From the NCBI RefSeq assembly GCF_000935215.1, contig NZ_JXXD01000231.1, positions 18,381-82,380 of the forward strand: 64,000 nucleotides of DNA, in the 5' to 3' direction. A model generated the notes under the pieces. That model was not told the DNA's origin, ran no database searches, and saw only the letters and a program-made list of their open reading frames with translations. Of this stretch, positions 54,947 through 64,000 are shown one piece after another. The position numbers were made by a program, and so were the translations under genes. This stretch comes from Stutzerimonas stutzeri (GTDB lineage: Bacteria > Pseudomonadota > Gammaproteobacteria > Pseudomonadales > Pseudomonadaceae). The first letter of the stretch is position 1. Every line of letters begins with the position of its first letter.

Positions 54947-56323
54947 ATGCTCAAAGATCCCTTCCAGCGTCTCAATCTCGATCGCGAAGTACTGACCGTC
55001 AGCCAGCTCAACGGCCGCGCGCGGCTGCTGCTGGAGGACGTGTTCGCCCAGGTCTGGGTCGAAGGCGAGATTTCCAACCTCGCCCGCCCGGCTTCCGGCC
55101 ACATCTATTTCACCCTCAAGGACAAGAACGCCCAGGTGCGTTGCGCGTTGTTCCGGCAGAACGCGGCGCGGGTACGCCAGGCGCTGCGCGACGGCCTGGC
55201 GGTGCGGGTACGCGGCAAGGTCTCGCTGTTCGAGGGGCGCGGTGATTACCAGCTGATTCTCGATACGCTGGAGCCGGCCGGTGACGGCGCTTTGCGCCTA
55301 GCCTTCGAGGCACTCAAGGAAAAGCTCAGCGCCGAAGGTCTGTTCGCTGCCGAACGCAAGGCTGCCCTGCCCGCCCACCCGCGGCGCATCGGCATCGTCA
55401 GCTCGCCGACCGGCGCGGTCATTCGCGACATCATCTCGGTGTTCAAACGCCGCGCGCCGCAGGTCGAGCTGACGCTGATTCCAACCGCCGTGCAAGGTCG
55501 CGAAGCCACCGGACAGATCGTCCGCGCACTGCAGCTGGCCGATGCCCAGGGCTTCGATGCGCTGATTCTGGCCCGCGGCGGCGGTTCGCTGGAGGACCTC
55601 TGGTGCTTCAACGAAGAAGCGGTGGCGCGCGCGGTGGATGCCTGTGTCACGCCGATTGTCAGCGCCGTGGGCCACGAAACCGATGTCTCGATCGCCGATT
55701 TCGTCGCCGATGTTCGCGCGCCGACGCCATCCGCGGCCGCCGAGCTGCTGGCCCCCAGCAGCGCCGACCTGCAACACCGGCTGAGCGGGCTGCAACAGCG
55801 CCTGGTGCTGCGCATGCGCGACCGTCTGCACCGTGACGCCATGCGACTGGAAGGCCTGACCCGTCGCCTGCGCCACCCCGGCGAACGGCTGCAGCAGCAG
55901 GCCCAGCGCATCGACGACCTCGAGCAGCGCCTGCTGCGCGCCGTCGACCGCCGCCTGTGCAGCGGCCGGGAGAGTCTGGCCCGCCTGGCAACACGCCTGG
56001 CCGCGCAACACCCGGGGCGTTCGCTGAATCTGTTGCGGCAGCGACTCGAACACCTCTCCTCGCGTCTGCCGCGAGCGATGCAGGCCAACCTGAAAGGCCG
56101 CCGGCAACAGCTACAGGGCCTCGCCCAGACACTTAATGTGGTCAGCCCGCTGGCCACACTCAGCCGCGGCTACAGCATTCTGCTCGACGAGCGCGGCCAG
56201 GCGATCCGCAGCGCCAGCCAGACCCAGCCCGGGCAGCGGCTGAAGGCTCGGCTCGGTGAGGGCGAACTCGAGGTGCGCGTGGAAGACAATCATCTGGAGC
56301 CAGTAACGCTGCCGTTGCTGTAG
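54947..56323 (+). CDS. xseA: Exodeoxyribonuclease VII large subunit
   Basis: A 458-residue single-strand-specific exonuclease subunit. The N-terminal OB fold is VEGEISNLARPASGHIYFTLKDKNAQVRCALF. The catalytic domain contains IGIVSSPTGAVIRD, ILARGGGSLEDLWCFNEE and AVGHETDVSIADFVADVRAPTPSAAAE. The C-terminus is a long coiled coil. The start ATG 54947 gives the standard MLKDPFQRLNLDREVLTVSQLN. It is divergent from the zinc-ribbon gene. Confidence 0.97.
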   Translation: MLKDPFQRLNLDREVLTVSQLNGRARLLLEDVFAQVWVEGEISNLARPASGHIYFTLKDKNAQVRCALFRQNAARVRQALRDGLAVRVRGKVSLFEGRGDYQLILDTLEPAGDGALRLAFEALKEKLSAEGLFAAERKAALPAHPRRIGIVSSPTGAVIRDIISVFKRRAPQVELTLIPTAVQGREATGQIVRALQLADAQGFDALILARGGGSLEDLWCFNEEAVARAVDACVTPIVSAVGHETDVSIADFVADVRAPTPSAAAELLAPSSADLQHRLSGLQQRLVLRMRDRLHRDAMRLEGLTRRLRHPGERLQQQAQRIDDLEQRLLRAVDRRLCSGRESLARLATRLAAQHPGRSLNLLRQRLEHLSSRLPRAMQANLKGRRQQLQGLAQTLNVVSPLATLSRGYSILLDERGQAIRSASQTQPGQRLKARLGEGELEVRVEDNHLEPVTLPLL

Positions 56324-56426
56324 ACCCTGCGGCAGCTGCTTAGCCGGAAACGTTCTGACATCCCTGGGTCTTTCTCTATTCCAGCGTTTACGCGAGGATG
56401 GGCCGTTTCCTGCACCGGACCCACCC

Positions 56427-57251
56427 ATGCCTCGTGTCTTCGCCCTGCTATTCGCCCTCGCCATTGCCCTGCCGGCCCATGCCGAGGGATTCATCACCCG
56501 CCTGCTGAACAAGCCTGTGCCCGGCGGCGTTGCCGTGATCGAGCTAGGTGACGGCGCTAGCGCACCGCAGGCTCGCTATCAGGGCAAGCAGACGCTGGTG
56601 GTGCGTGAGGATCGCCAGCGCTGGATCGCCATCGTTGGTATCCCGCTGTCGGTGAAACCGGGCGCGCAGCAGCTGGAGATCGATGGCCGTCCCCAAACCT
56701 TCCAGGTCGAGAGCCGCGACTATCGAGCACAGCACATCACGCTGAAGAACCAGCGCCAGGTCAATCCGAACCCGGCCGACCTCAAGCGCATCGAGCGCGA
56801 ATTGGACGAACAGACCCGCGCCTACCGGCAGTTCAGCGCCAACCAGCCAAGCAATCTGTTGTTCGACCGCCCGGTGGCTGGCCCGCTGTCCTCACCGTTC
56901 GGCCTGCGCCGCTTCTTCAACGGCGAGGAACGTAACCCGCACTCGGGCCTGGATTTCGCCGCCAAGAGCGGCACGCCGATCAAGGCACCGGCGGCCGGCA
57001 AGGTCATACTCACCGGTGACTACTTCTTCAATGGCAAGACCGTTTTCGTCGATCACGGCCAGGGGCTGATCAGTATGTTCTGCCATCTTTCCGAGATCGG
57101 CGTGAAGGTCGGCGAGCAACTGGCGCGGGGTCAGGTGCTCGGCAAAGTCGGCGCGACCGGGCGTGCCACCGGCCCCCACTTGCACTGGAACGTGAGCCTT
57201 AACGACGCGCGCGTCGACCCGGCCATCTTCATCGGCGCCTACAAACCCTGA
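56427..57251 (+). CDS. M23-family peptidoglycan metallopeptidase
   Basis: A 274-residue secreted protein with a signal peptide ending near PAHAEG. An N-terminal beta domain is followed by a LytM/M23 domain (about residues 155-265). The zinc ligands are visible: HSGLDFAA (H and D) and HLHWNV (HxH), with FVDHGQGLISMFCHL between. It probably cleaves peptidoglycan cross-bridges in the periplasm. It lies 103 bp after xseA on the same strand. Confidence 0.92.
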   Translation: MPRVFALLFALAIALPAHAEGFITRLLNKPVPGGVAVIELGDGASAPQARYQGKQTLVVREDRQRWIAIVGIPLSVKPGAQQLEIDGRPQTFQVESRDYRAQHITLKNQRQVNPNPADLKRIERELDEQTRAYRQFSANQPSNLLFDRPVAGPLSSPFGLRRFFNGEERNPHSGLDFAAKSGTPIKAPAAGKVILTGDYFFNGKTVFVDHGQGLISMFCHLSEIGVKVGEQLARGQVLGKVGATGRATGPHLHWNVSLNDARVDPAIFIGAYKP

Positions 57252-57270
57252 ACCACGAGGAAGCACTGCG

Positions 57271-57813
57271 ATGCGTATCAAGGCAACGGATTCCACCCTG
57301 CTGATCATCGACATCCAGGAACGCCTGTTTCCGGTGATCCTCGACAATGCAGCCATGGCCGAGCACACCGCCTGGCTGCAACAGGTGGCGCAGCGAGTCG
57401 GTGTGCCGGTGCTGCTGACCGAGCAGTACAGCAAGGGCCTCGGCCAGACGATTTCGGCTCTGCGTGAGAACGTCGACGAGACCGCAATTGTCGAGAAGCT
57501 GCATTTTTCCGCGGCCGGCGACGGCGAACTGTTCCAGCGCCCGGGTGGCGAACGCCGGCAGTTCGTCATCTGCGGCTGCGAAACTCACGTGTGCGTGCTG
57601 CAGACGGTGCTGGACCTGCGCGCCCGTGGCAACGAAGTCTTCGTCGTCGAAGAAGGCGTCAGCTCGCGGCGGGCCAGCGATAAGGCGCTGGCCCTGGAGC
57701 GCATGCGCCAGGCCGGCGCGGTGATCGTCTCGCGGGAGATGGTTGCCTTCGAATGGATGGAACGCGCCGGCACCGAACTGTTCAAGAGTATCAGCCGCGA
57801 ATTTATCCGCTGA
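57271..57813 (+). CDS. Isochorismatase-like cysteine hydrolase
   Basis: A 180-residue cytoplasmic hydrolase of the isochorismatase/YcaC group. The catalytic Asp is in LLIIDIQERLFP, a lysine follows in IVEKLHFSA, and the nucleophilic cysteine is in CGCETHVCVLQT. The substrate is unknown. It starts 19 bp after the M23 gene with GAGGAAG upstream, so the two are likely co-transcribed. Confidence 0.88.
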   Translation: MRIKATDSTLLIIDIQERLFPVILDNAAMAEHTAWLQQVAQRVGVPVLLTEQYSKGLGQTISALRENVDETAIVEKLHFSAAGDGELFQRPGGERRQFVICGCETHVCVLQTVLDLRARGNEVFVVEEGVSSRRASDKALALERMRQAGAVIVSREMVAFEWMERAGTELFKSISREFIR

Positions 57814-57889
57814 CCCAGCCACACCGACAAGCCGCCGCGGCCAAGGCAATTTGCCAAGGCCGCGCCCTCACCTCTCAATGGAGATTCAC

Positions 57890-59179
57890 ATGTCTGACGA
57901 TCTGGCCGGCTGGCTGGACTGGCTCAGAGCCCACCCCGAACTGCAGACGCTGCTCGCCAGTGCCACGCTGATCTTCGCCGCCTGGCTGTCCAACTGGATC
58001 GTCAAGCGCATCCTGGTGCGTGGCCTTTACCGTTTACTGCGCCACACCCGCGATGGCGAACTGCAGGATTTCGGCATCATCAAGCGGCTGTCGAACATCG
58101 TCCCGGCACTGGTGCTGTCGCTTGGCGTGACGACCGTACCGGGCCTGCCGGAAGCCGCGGTGACCGTGGTGCAGAACGTCTGCGGCGGCTTCATCGTGCT
58201 GACCATCGCGCTGGCGCTCGGCGCGGTGCTCGACATCATCAACGTGGTCTACCAACGCCGACCGGACGCCCGCCTGCACCCGATCAAGGGCTATCTGCAG
58301 GTGGTGAAGATCGTCATCTACGCGATCGCCACCATCCTCATCATCGCCACTCTGATCGACCGTTCGCCGCTGATCCTGCTCTCCGGCCTCGGTGCAATGG
58401 CGGCGGTGCTGATGCTGATCTTCCAGGACACCCTGCTTTCGCTGGTGGCCAGCGTACAGATCACCTCCAACGACCTGATCCGCGTCGGCGACTGGGTGGA
58501 GATGCCGCAGCTCAATGCCGACGGCGACGTGATCGATATCGCGCTGCATACCGTCAAGGTGCAGAACTGGGACAAGACCATCACCAGCATCCCGACCAAG
58601 CGCTTTATCTCGGATTCGTTCAAGAACTGGCGCGGCATGCAGGAAAGCGGCGGCCGGCGCATCAAGCGCAGCCTGTATCTGGATCAGCAGAGCGTGCATT
58701 TTCTCGATGCCGACGAGCGCAAGCGGCTGTATCGCTTTAGCCTGCTGGAGGATTACCTGGTCAACAAGCGCAAGGAGATCGACGAGTGGAACGCCAAGCT
58801 CGCCGAGCGTGGGCAGGACCCGGTCAACACCCGCAGGGTGACCAATCTTGGGACGTTCCGCGCTTATGTCGAGCGCTATCTGCGCGCCCACCCCGGCGTG
58901 CACCAGAACATGACGCTGATGGTGCGCCAGCTGAGCCCGACTGCGGACGGCCTGCCACTGGAAATCTACTGCTTCACCAATACGGTGGCGTGGACGCAGT
59001 ACGAAGCCATCCAGTCGGACATCTTCGACCACCTGCTGGCGATCCTGCCGGAATTCGGTCTGCGGGTATTCCAGCACCCAAGCGGCGGCGATGTACGCGA
59101 TTGGCGCGATTCACTGCGCCAGCCGGGCGCGCCGGCGTTGCAGCAACCGGAAGGACATCCGGCCGAGGAAAGAAGTTAA
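57890..59179 (+). CDS. ybdG: Mechanosensitive channel, YbdG-like (MscS family)
   Basis: A 429-residue inner-membrane protein with five or so membrane helices, then the MscS beta domain (SLVASVQITSNDLIRVGDWVEMPQLNADGDV). The inserted cytoplasmic segment and the SIPTKRFISDSFKNWRGM motif are typical of YbdG. It would open on osmotic downshock. The start is ATG 57890 behind GGAG; longer in-frame starts overlap the hydrolase gene. Confidence 0.88.
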   Translation: MSDDLAGWLDWLRAHPELQTLLASATLIFAAWLSNWIVKRILVRGLYRLLRHTRDGELQDFGIIKRLSNIVPALVLSLGVTTVPGLPEAAVTVVQNVCGGFIVLTIALALGAVLDIINVVYQRRPDARLHPIKGYLQVVKIVIYAIATILIIATLIDRSPLILLSGLGAMAAVLMLIFQDTLLSLVASVQITSNDLIRVGDWVEMPQLNADGDVIDIALHTVKVQNWDKTITSIPTKRFISDSFKNWRGMQESGGRRIKRSLYLDQQSVHFLDADERKRLYRFSLLEDYLVNKRKEIDEWNAKLAERGQDPVNTRRVTNLGTFRAYVERYLRAHPGVHQNMTLMVRQLSPTADGLPLEIYCFTNTVAWTQYEAIQSDIFDHLLAILPEFGLRVFQHPSGGDVRDWRDSLRQPGAPALQQPEGHPAEERS

Positions 59180-59180
59180 T

Positions 59181-59300
59181 CGTAGGTTGGCGCTGAGGCA
59201 CGAAGCCGCTGAAACCGCCTTGAGCGCTGCCCATGCGTCATCCCTGATGCCAGCGCCGCGAGCCGCTCCAGCACGCCCCGCGCCTCAGCGCCAACCTACG
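59181..59300. repeat. 120-bp element with 19-bp perfect terminal inverted repeats
   Basis: CGTAGGTTGGCGCTGAGGC (59181-59199) and its exact complement (59282-59300) bound 82 bp of GC-rich sequence with further partial stems. The element starts 2 bp after the ybdG stop. Its size, symmetry and lack of coding capacity fit a REP/MITE-like repeat; such dispersed elements are common in pseudomonad intergenic regions. Confidence 0.65.
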
Positions 59301-59303
59301 TCC

Positions 59304-59329
59304 GGAGCGAGGCGAACCCTCGCTCCTTT
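59304..59329 (+). terminator. Hairpin terminator between ybdG and the copper receptor gene
   Basis: A 9-bp perfect stem (GGAGCGAGG / CCTCGCTCC) with a 5-nt loop is followed by TTTA on the plus strand. It sits between convergent genes. Confidence 0.55.
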
Positions 59330-59344
59330 ACCGCCATTGTCTCG

Positions 59345-61540
59345 TTAGAAGCTCATGTCGACCCGCGCCCAGTAGGTGCGGCCCGGTTCATTGACTCGGC
59401 TGGTGGGCTCAAGGCCGTAATCGGCGAAGCCCGCACTGCCGGCTAGATTGAGATGCTCGCTGTAGGCCTTGTCCAGCAGGTTGTCGACGCCCGCACTGAG
59501 CTTGAAGTTCTTGTTCAGCCGGTAGGCGCCGTTGACCGCCAGCACGCCGAAGCCGGCGCTCTCGTCGAAGTCCTTGCCGACCACCGTGCCCTGGTTCTCT
59601 GCGACCCGCCCCTGCGAGGCGACCACGCGCCAGAGGCCACTGGTGCTCCAGTTGTCTCGCTCGTAGGTCAGGCCCAGACGTCCTTCCAGTGGCGGGATCT
59701 GCGGCATGGCACGATCGTCGCTGCGGTTCTTGCCCCAGGCATAGGCCAGGCTCGCATCACCCTTCCAGTTGCTGGTGAAACGGTAGCTGGCGCCCATCTC
59801 GGCTCCAGCGATGGTAGCGTCGATGTTGCTGACCTCGGCGCGGAGCATGCCGGGCATTACGCCGGGCACATAGCTGAACAGAATGTAATCCTCGACCAGG
59901 CCGGCATAGGCGGAAACCCAGGCCTCCAGCGGCCCCTTGGCGTATTGCAGGCCGACGTCCAGCTGCGTGGTCTTCTCCGGCCGCACCGAGTCGAAGGGTT
60001 GCAGCGTGCCCACCGGGCCGGGATTGGAAACGAATAGCTCCCAATAGTCGGGGAAGCGTTCGGCATGGCCGAGGCCGGCATACCAGGTCGCAGGCAGGCT
60101 GACGAGTTCCTCCTCATAGCGCAGGAAGCCGCTGTAGAGCGTGTCGCGACGCGTTTCACCGGCAGTAGGGTTGTCCCAGTTGCGGGAAACGATGGGCATG
60201 CTCGAAGCGTCATGGCTGCGGAAGAACTCGCGCTCGTCGGTCGCTTCGTGCATGTCCAGGCGCAGGCCGCTGATGAGCTTCTCGCGCTCGCTGAGCTGCC
60301 AGGTCAGCTCGCCGAAGACGCCGTAGCTGTGCAGCATCGCGTCCGGCACCCAGGGCAGTGCGTCGCTTCCCGCAGCGGTGACCATCTGGTTGGCGGCGCC
60401 GGCCGGGTTCATGACCTTGCGGTGCTCGCTACGCTGGGCATCGACCCCGGCCTTGAGCTCGACATCCGTCCATTGCCAGGTGCCGACCAGCCGGCCACCC
60501 AGCGTACGCCGGTCGACCCGCGACAGCGTCGGGTTGGGCATCATCATCGACGGCACGAAATCGCGCAGGCTGTAGTTGTCCATGATGTGGTCGGCGTAGT
60601 TGTAGTAGACCTGCGCCTCCAGCCCGTAGAAGGTCTCGCCGAGATTGGTCTTCTCGAAGCGCAGCCCCAGGCTCTCACGCTGGAACTGGCTGCCGTCCAT
60701 CCCGCGCCCGGCATAGCGTGCGTAGCCATCGCCGCGGCCGGCGGTCAGCTCGACCAGGGTGTCCGCATCCGGCGTCCAGCCCAGGGCGATGTCGGTGTTC
60801 CACTTGTCGTAACGCGACGGCACGGTATCGCCGTTGCCATCGGCGTAATCGTCAGCCTGGGAGCTGTTGGCCATCAGCCGCGCATAGCCCTGACTGTTGC
60901 CGGCGGCGGCGTCCAGGTTGCGGTCGAAGCGACCGTTGGAGGCGGTCAACAAGCTGCCGTTGAGGCGATAATCCGGCTCGCTGAACTGCTCCGGCTCGCG
61001 CTCGAAGAGCACGGTGGCGGCCGAGGCACCTGGCCCCCAGAGCACGCTCTGCGGCCCTTTGATGACCGTGAGCTTGTCGAAGGTGTCCGGGCTGATGTAC
61101 GAGCTCGGCGAGTCCATGCGATTCGGGCAGGCGCCGAGCATCTCGCCGCCGTTGGAGAGCAGTTTCAGGCGCGAGCCGAACATGCCGCGGAACACCGGAT
61201 CGCCGTTGACGCCGCCGTTACGCACGGCGGAAAAGCCGGGAATGGTCTTCAGGTAGTCGGCACCGTCGCTGGCCGGCATCGGCTGACGGGGAATCTTGGG
61301 GTCGGTCACCACGGTCAGTGGGGACTGCTGGCCGACGCCGGTAATGACCATCGGCGCCAGTTCAACGGCTTCGGCGTGCTCCGCATGGCCGGCATGCTCA
61401 GCCTCCGCGGCCATTGCACCACTGGCGAGCATTCCCAGCAGCGCGGCATGGGCGAACTGCCAACGCAGGCGGGATGGTTGAATCAAAAAACGCTCAGACA
61501 GGCGCGCTCGCGCCGTACAGCCATGAGTAATGCTGGACAT
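59345..61540 (-). CDS. oprC: TonB-dependent copper receptor (OprC/NosA type)
   Basis: A 731-residue outer-membrane receptor from ATG 61540 with GGAAG upstream. The signal peptide ends near SGAMA and is followed by a His-rich stretch (HAGHAEHAE), probably for copper. The plug domain contains SDGADYLKTIPGFSAVRNGG, then GSRLKLLSNGGEMLGACPNRMD and IKGPQSVLWGPGAS. The barrel ends in a C-terminal Phe. NosA of P. stutzeri, needed to supply copper to nitrous oxide reductase, and OprC of P. aeruginosa are the closest named proteins by appearance. The upstream DUF2946 gene is His-rich too. Confidence 0.9.
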   Translation of the reverse strand: MSSITHGCTARARLSERFLIQPSRLRWQFAHAALLGMLASGAMAAEAEHAGHAEHAEAVELAPMVITGVGQQSPLTVVTDPKIPRQPMPASDGADYLKTIPGFSAVRNGGVNGDPVFRGMFGSRLKLLSNGGEMLGACPNRMDSPSSYISPDTFDKLTVIKGPQSVLWGPGASAATVLFEREPEQFSEPDYRLNGSLLTASNGRFDRNLDAAAGNSQGYARLMANSSQADDYADGNGDTVPSRYDKWNTDIALGWTPDADTLVELTAGRGDGYARYAGRGMDGSQFQRESLGLRFEKTNLGETFYGLEAQVYYNYADHIMDNYSLRDFVPSMMMPNPTLSRVDRRTLGGRLVGTWQWTDVELKAGVDAQRSEHRKVMNPAGAANQMVTAAGSDALPWVPDAMLHSYGVFGELTWQLSEREKLISGLRLDMHEATDEREFFRSHDASSMPIVSRNWDNPTAGETRRDTLYSGFLRYEEELVSLPATWYAGLGHAERFPDYWELFVSNPGPVGTLQPFDSVRPEKTTQLDVGLQYAKGPLEAWVSAYAGLVEDYILFSYVPGVMPGMLRAEVSNIDATIAGAEMGASYRFTSNWKGDASLAYAWGKNRSDDRAMPQIPPLEGRLGLTYERDNWSTSGLWRVVASQGRVAENQGTVVGKDFDESAGFGVLAVNGAYRLNKNFKLSAGVDNLLDKAYSEHLNLAGSAGFADYGLEPTSRVNEPGRTYWARVDMSF

Positions 61541-61593
61541 AAGAACTTCCACTTCTGCATGTGATTAGGCCGCAACGAGGCGGCTGATTACGG

Positions 61594-61971
61594 TCAGCAG
61601 TGGATAGACGGTGGCGCGCGGGGATGGCCGCTGCTGCGGCGCAGCGCAGGAGCCTGCGGCTGCTCGGGAAGCGGGTGGAAGTAAGCCGGTTCGTGGCGAG
61701 GCAGCAACAGATCGACGGACAGGCTGAGCGGCGGATTGACCGTCAACAGCTCGCAGTAGCCGCAGAGTTCGAGCGCTGCCAGCCAGGCGGGATCGCCCGC
61801 ACGTGCCTGGCCGTGATGACCGTGGGCGGCTGGCTCATGCTCGGCATGGTGATGATGCTGCGCACTGGCCTGGGCGGCCTGGACGGCGGAGAACAACGGG
61901 CCGACATGAATCATCAGCATGGCGAACAGGCCAAGCCAGATGCTCATTGTCGAAAGCCGTTTGCGTGTCAC
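61594..61971 (-). CDS. DUF2946 His-rich periplasmic protein
   Basis: A 125-residue protein with one N-terminal hydrophobic signal/anchor. A histidine cluster follows (QHHHHAEHEPAAHGHHGQ, about residues 38-55), then the DUF2946 motif LELCGYCELL (CxxC) and a proline-rich tail. It is likely a copper-binding accessory protein. It ends 53 bp upstream of the copper receptor start on the same strand, so the pair forms an operon. Confidence 0.82.
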   Translation of the reverse strand: MTRKRLSTMSIWLGLFAMLMIHVGPLFSAVQAAQASAQHHHHAEHEPAAHGHHGQARAGDPAWLAALELCGYCELLTVNPPLSLSVDLLLPRHEPAYFHPLPEQPQAPALRRSSGHPRAPPSIHC

Positions 61972-62255
61972 CGGCGTGTCCTTCGTGACATGACCCTATG
62001 AAGTGGCGGGATGATCGCACAGCCTTTTCGCCCCGGCCGCTGCGACATGAGGCCGCAACAGAGCCGCGCAATCAAGCTTGGATTTTCATGACCAAACCAG
62101 CATCAATCACCAATAAGCATCACTTACAGCAATAAACCATCAATTTTTTAACAAGCCTTGCAATGCATAACCACGAAGCACTAGCTTTGCACCATAAACC
62201 GATGCCCGTAATGGGCAGACAAGTTGCTAGCTCAAGGATCGCCTGGGGAAACACC
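61972..62255. promoter_or_regulatory. Divergent region of the copper operon and leuA leader
   Basis: The 284 bp between the divergent genes are AT-rich near 62090-62160. The leuA side holds a small hairpin (TGCCC-GTAA-TGGGCA, about 62204-62218). An in-frame extension of leuA starts at 62163 but lacks LeuA-like sequence. No copper-regulator box could be named with confidence. An attenuation-type leader is possible but I see no leucine-rich peptide. Confidence 0.35.
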
Positions 62256-63926
62256 ATGACCATGCTCAAGAACCCATCGAAAAAATATCGCGCCTTTCCG
62301 GCCATCGACATCCCGGATCGCACCTGGCCATCCAAGTCGATCACCCAGGCACCGATCTGGCTGAGCTCGGATCTGCGCGACGGCAATCAGTCGCTGATCG
62401 AGCCAATGGATGCCGCGAAGAAGATGCGTTTCTTCAAGACACTGGTGCAGGTCGGCATCAAGGAAATCGAGGTCGGCTTCCCCTCTGCTTCGCAGACCGA
62501 CTTCGACTTCGTCCGCGAGCTGATCGAAGGCGGGCACATCCCTGACGACGTCACCATCCAGGTGCTGACCCAGGCGCGCGAAGACTTGATCACCCGCACC
62601 TTCGAGTCGCTGAAGGGCGCCAAGCAGGCCATCGTCCACTACTACAACGCCACCGCACCGAGTTTCCGCCGCATCGTCTTCAATCAGGACAAGGCCGGCG
62701 TGGTGAACATCGCGGTCAACGCGGCACAGATCATCAAGCGCCTGGCTGCGCAGAACCCGGAAACCGCCTGGCGTTTCGAGTATTCGCCGGAGATCTTCAG
62801 TTCCACCGAGCCGGAGTTCGCCGTCGAAGTCTGCAACGCGGTGATCGAGGTGTTCCAGCCGACGCCCGAGCAGAAGCTGATCCTCAACCTGCCGGCCACG
62901 GTGGAAGCCGCCACACCCAATATCTACGCCGACCAGATCGAGTGGTTCTGCCGCCACGTCGACCGTCGCAACAGCGTGCTGGTCAGCCTGCACACCCACA
63001 ACGACCGCGGCACCGGCGTGGCCGCCACCGAGCTGGGCCTGATGGCCGGCGCTGATCGCGTCGAAGGCTGCCTGTTCGGCAATGGCGAGCGCACCGGCAA
63101 CGTCGACCTGGTCACCGTGGCGCTGAACATGTACACCCAGGGCATCGACCCGCAACTGGACTTCTCCGACATCGACGCCGTGCGCAAGGTGGTCGAGGAA
63201 TGCAACCAGTTGCCGGTACACCCGCGCCATCCCTATGTCGGTGATCTGGTGCATACCGCGTTCTCCGGCTCGCACCAGGATGCGATCCGCAAGGGCTTTT
63301 CCCTGCAGGACCCGGAAGGCGTCTGGGAGGTGCCGTATCTGCCAATCGACCCGGCCGACATCGGCCGCAGCTACGAGGCGGTGATTCGCGTCAACAGCCA
63401 GTCCGGCAAGGGCGGCATCACCTTCCTGCTCGAGCAGGAATACGGCATCAGCCTGCCGCGGCGCATGCAGATCGAGTTCAGCCAGGTGGTGCAGCAGGAA
63501 ACCGACCGCCTGGGCCTGGAGATGAGTGCCAAACAGATCTACGCGCTGCTGGAAGCCGAGTACCTGCAGGCCACCGCGCCGTACACGCTCAAGGGCCATC
63601 GTCTGCAGGAAGAGAACGGCACCAGTGCGGTGGATGTGGAAGTCGCGACCGATGGCGAGATCGCTCACTGGCGCGGCATCGGCAAGGGGCCGCTGGAAGC
63701 GCTGGTCGCCGCGTTGCCAGTGAAGCTGGAGATCATGGACTACCACGAGCATTCCATCGGCGCCGGCAGCAACGCCAAGGCCGCTGCTTATATCGAGGTA
63801 CGCCTGGACGGCGAGCGCCCGCTGCACGGTATCGGCATCGACGAAAACATCACCACCGCCAGCATCCGTGCGCTGTTCAGTGCCATGAACCGGGCCTTGC
63901 GAGAGGCGCGGGAGCAGGCCGCCTGA
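62256..63926 (+). CDS. leuA: 2-isopropylmalate synthase (class II)
   Basis: The first committed step of leucine synthesis: acetyl-CoA plus 2-ketoisovalerate gives 2-isopropylmalate. It has 556 residues from ATG 62256 ([14 protein letters not shown], the usual Pseudomonas N-terminus). Key motifs are [23 protein letters not shown] (metal-binding HxH) and [12 protein letters not shown]. The C-terminal regulatory domain includes [14 protein letters not shown]. The longer open frame to 62163 was not chosen. The gene is complete; 63927-64000 shows no further feature. Confidence 0.97.
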   Translation: MTMLKNPSKKYRAFPAIDIPDRTWPSKSITQAPIWLSSDLRDGNQSLIEPMDAAKKMRFFKTLVQVGIKEIEVGFPSASQTDFDFVRELIEGGHIPDDVTIQVLTQAREDLITRTFESLKGAKQAIVHYYNATAPSFRRIVFNQDKAGVVNIAVNAAQIIKRLAAQNPETAWRFEYSPEIFSSTEPEFAVEVCNAVIEVFQPTPEQKLILNLPATVEAATPNIYADQIEWFCRHVDRRNSVLVSLHTHNDRGTGVAATELGLMAGADRVEGCLFGNGERTGNVDLVTVALNMYTQGIDPQLDFSDIDAVRKVVEECNQLPVHPRHPYVGDLVHTAFSGSHQDAIRKGFSLQDPEGVWEVPYLPIDPADIGRSYEAVIRVNSQSGKGGITFLLEQEYGISLPRRMQIEFSQVVQQETDRLGLEMSAKQIYALLEAEYLQATAPYTLKGHRLQEENGTSAVDVEVATDGEIAHWRGIGKGPLEALVAALPVKLEIMDYHEHSIGAGSNAKAAAYIEVRLDGERPLHGIGIDENITTASIRALFSAMNRALREAREQAA

Positions 63927-64000
63927 GCCCCTGCGGCGAAGCCCATCGGGCTCGCCATTCCTGAGTGCCACGCCGGCAAGCTCGTCCCGCCGGCGCCATC

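Noticed and set aside
60065..61564. 499-codon plus-strand frame over the copper receptor gene
   Set aside because: It is a mirror frame of a well-supported TonB receptor; no motifs, no ribosome site.
62232..63971. 579-codon open frame antisense to leuA
   Set aside because: leuA is certain on the plus strand. The antisense frame has shadow composition and no recognisable domain.

Overview
The window looks like a chromosome segment of a Pseudomonas stutzeri-type bacterium (Stutzerimonas/Pseudomonas). It is GC-rich. The right third carries the conserved Pseudomonas block guaA-guaB, a zinc-ribbon protein, xseA, an M23 peptidase, a YbdG-like channel, an OprC/NosA-type copper receptor and leuA. 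The assignment rests on gene content and protein resemblance read by eye; no search was run.

Coordinates 1 to about 50,977 appear to be accessory DNA, at least mostly a genomic island or integrative element abutting the 3' end of guaA. A tyrosine integrase (49421-50677) sits beside guaA, a known integration hotspot. Element-type genes (DUF932, ProQ/FinO, RadC, AlpA) lie further in. The genes expected next to guaA in Pseudomonas (tadA, mltF, purL) are absent from the 50 kb to the left. The left end of the element is not in the window.

Layout of the accessory part. (1) 1-2.9 kb: start of a CHASE4-like sensor gene, a decapitated chemoreceptor, a porin and a small PstS-like binding protein. (2) 3.1-10.9 kb: a TetR regulator and an OprM-YhiI-RbbA-YhhJ type ABC efflux operon. 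(3) 11.5-16.1 kb: an arginine deiminase operon, a YfcC-type carrier followed by arcA, arcB and arcC, with a candidate Anr/FNR box. (4) 16.4-25.7 kb: an EmrB-EmrA-OprM type efflux operon continuing into an LpxR-like lipid A deacylase, a 56-residue membrane protein, a lipoprotein hydrolase and a DUF4105 protein, with a divergent TetR gene and an operator palindrome. (5) 25.7-30.2 kb: an MmyB-like regulator, a fossil chimera of 5-aminolevulinate synthase and asparagine synthetase, an MFS transporter and a shortened LysR gene. (6) 30.4-35.5 kb: element backbone with DUF932, ProQ/FinO and RadC, plus two related GC-rich leaders in front of DUF932 and radC. (7) 35.6-47.9 kb: a defence island. A Wadjet-type JetABCD operon lies 85 bp downstream of an operon encoding an MBL-fold protein, an E2-E1-JAB triple fusion and a second MBL-fold protein. 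A divergent WYL regulator is followed by a membrane protein gene interrupted by one +1 frameshift at CCT-TGA-C. (8) 48.1-51 kb: AlpA, a HicA-like toxin/HTH pair, the integrase and a repeat-rich attachment region.

The most novel part is the ubiquitin-conjugation-like MBL/E2-E1-JAB/MBL cluster with its WYL regulator and frameshifted membrane protein. It has the architecture of an anti-phage or anti-plasmid system and carries an operator-like palindrome exactly in the spacer of its predicted promoter. No CRISPR array, rRNA, tRNA or insertion-sequence transposase was seen.
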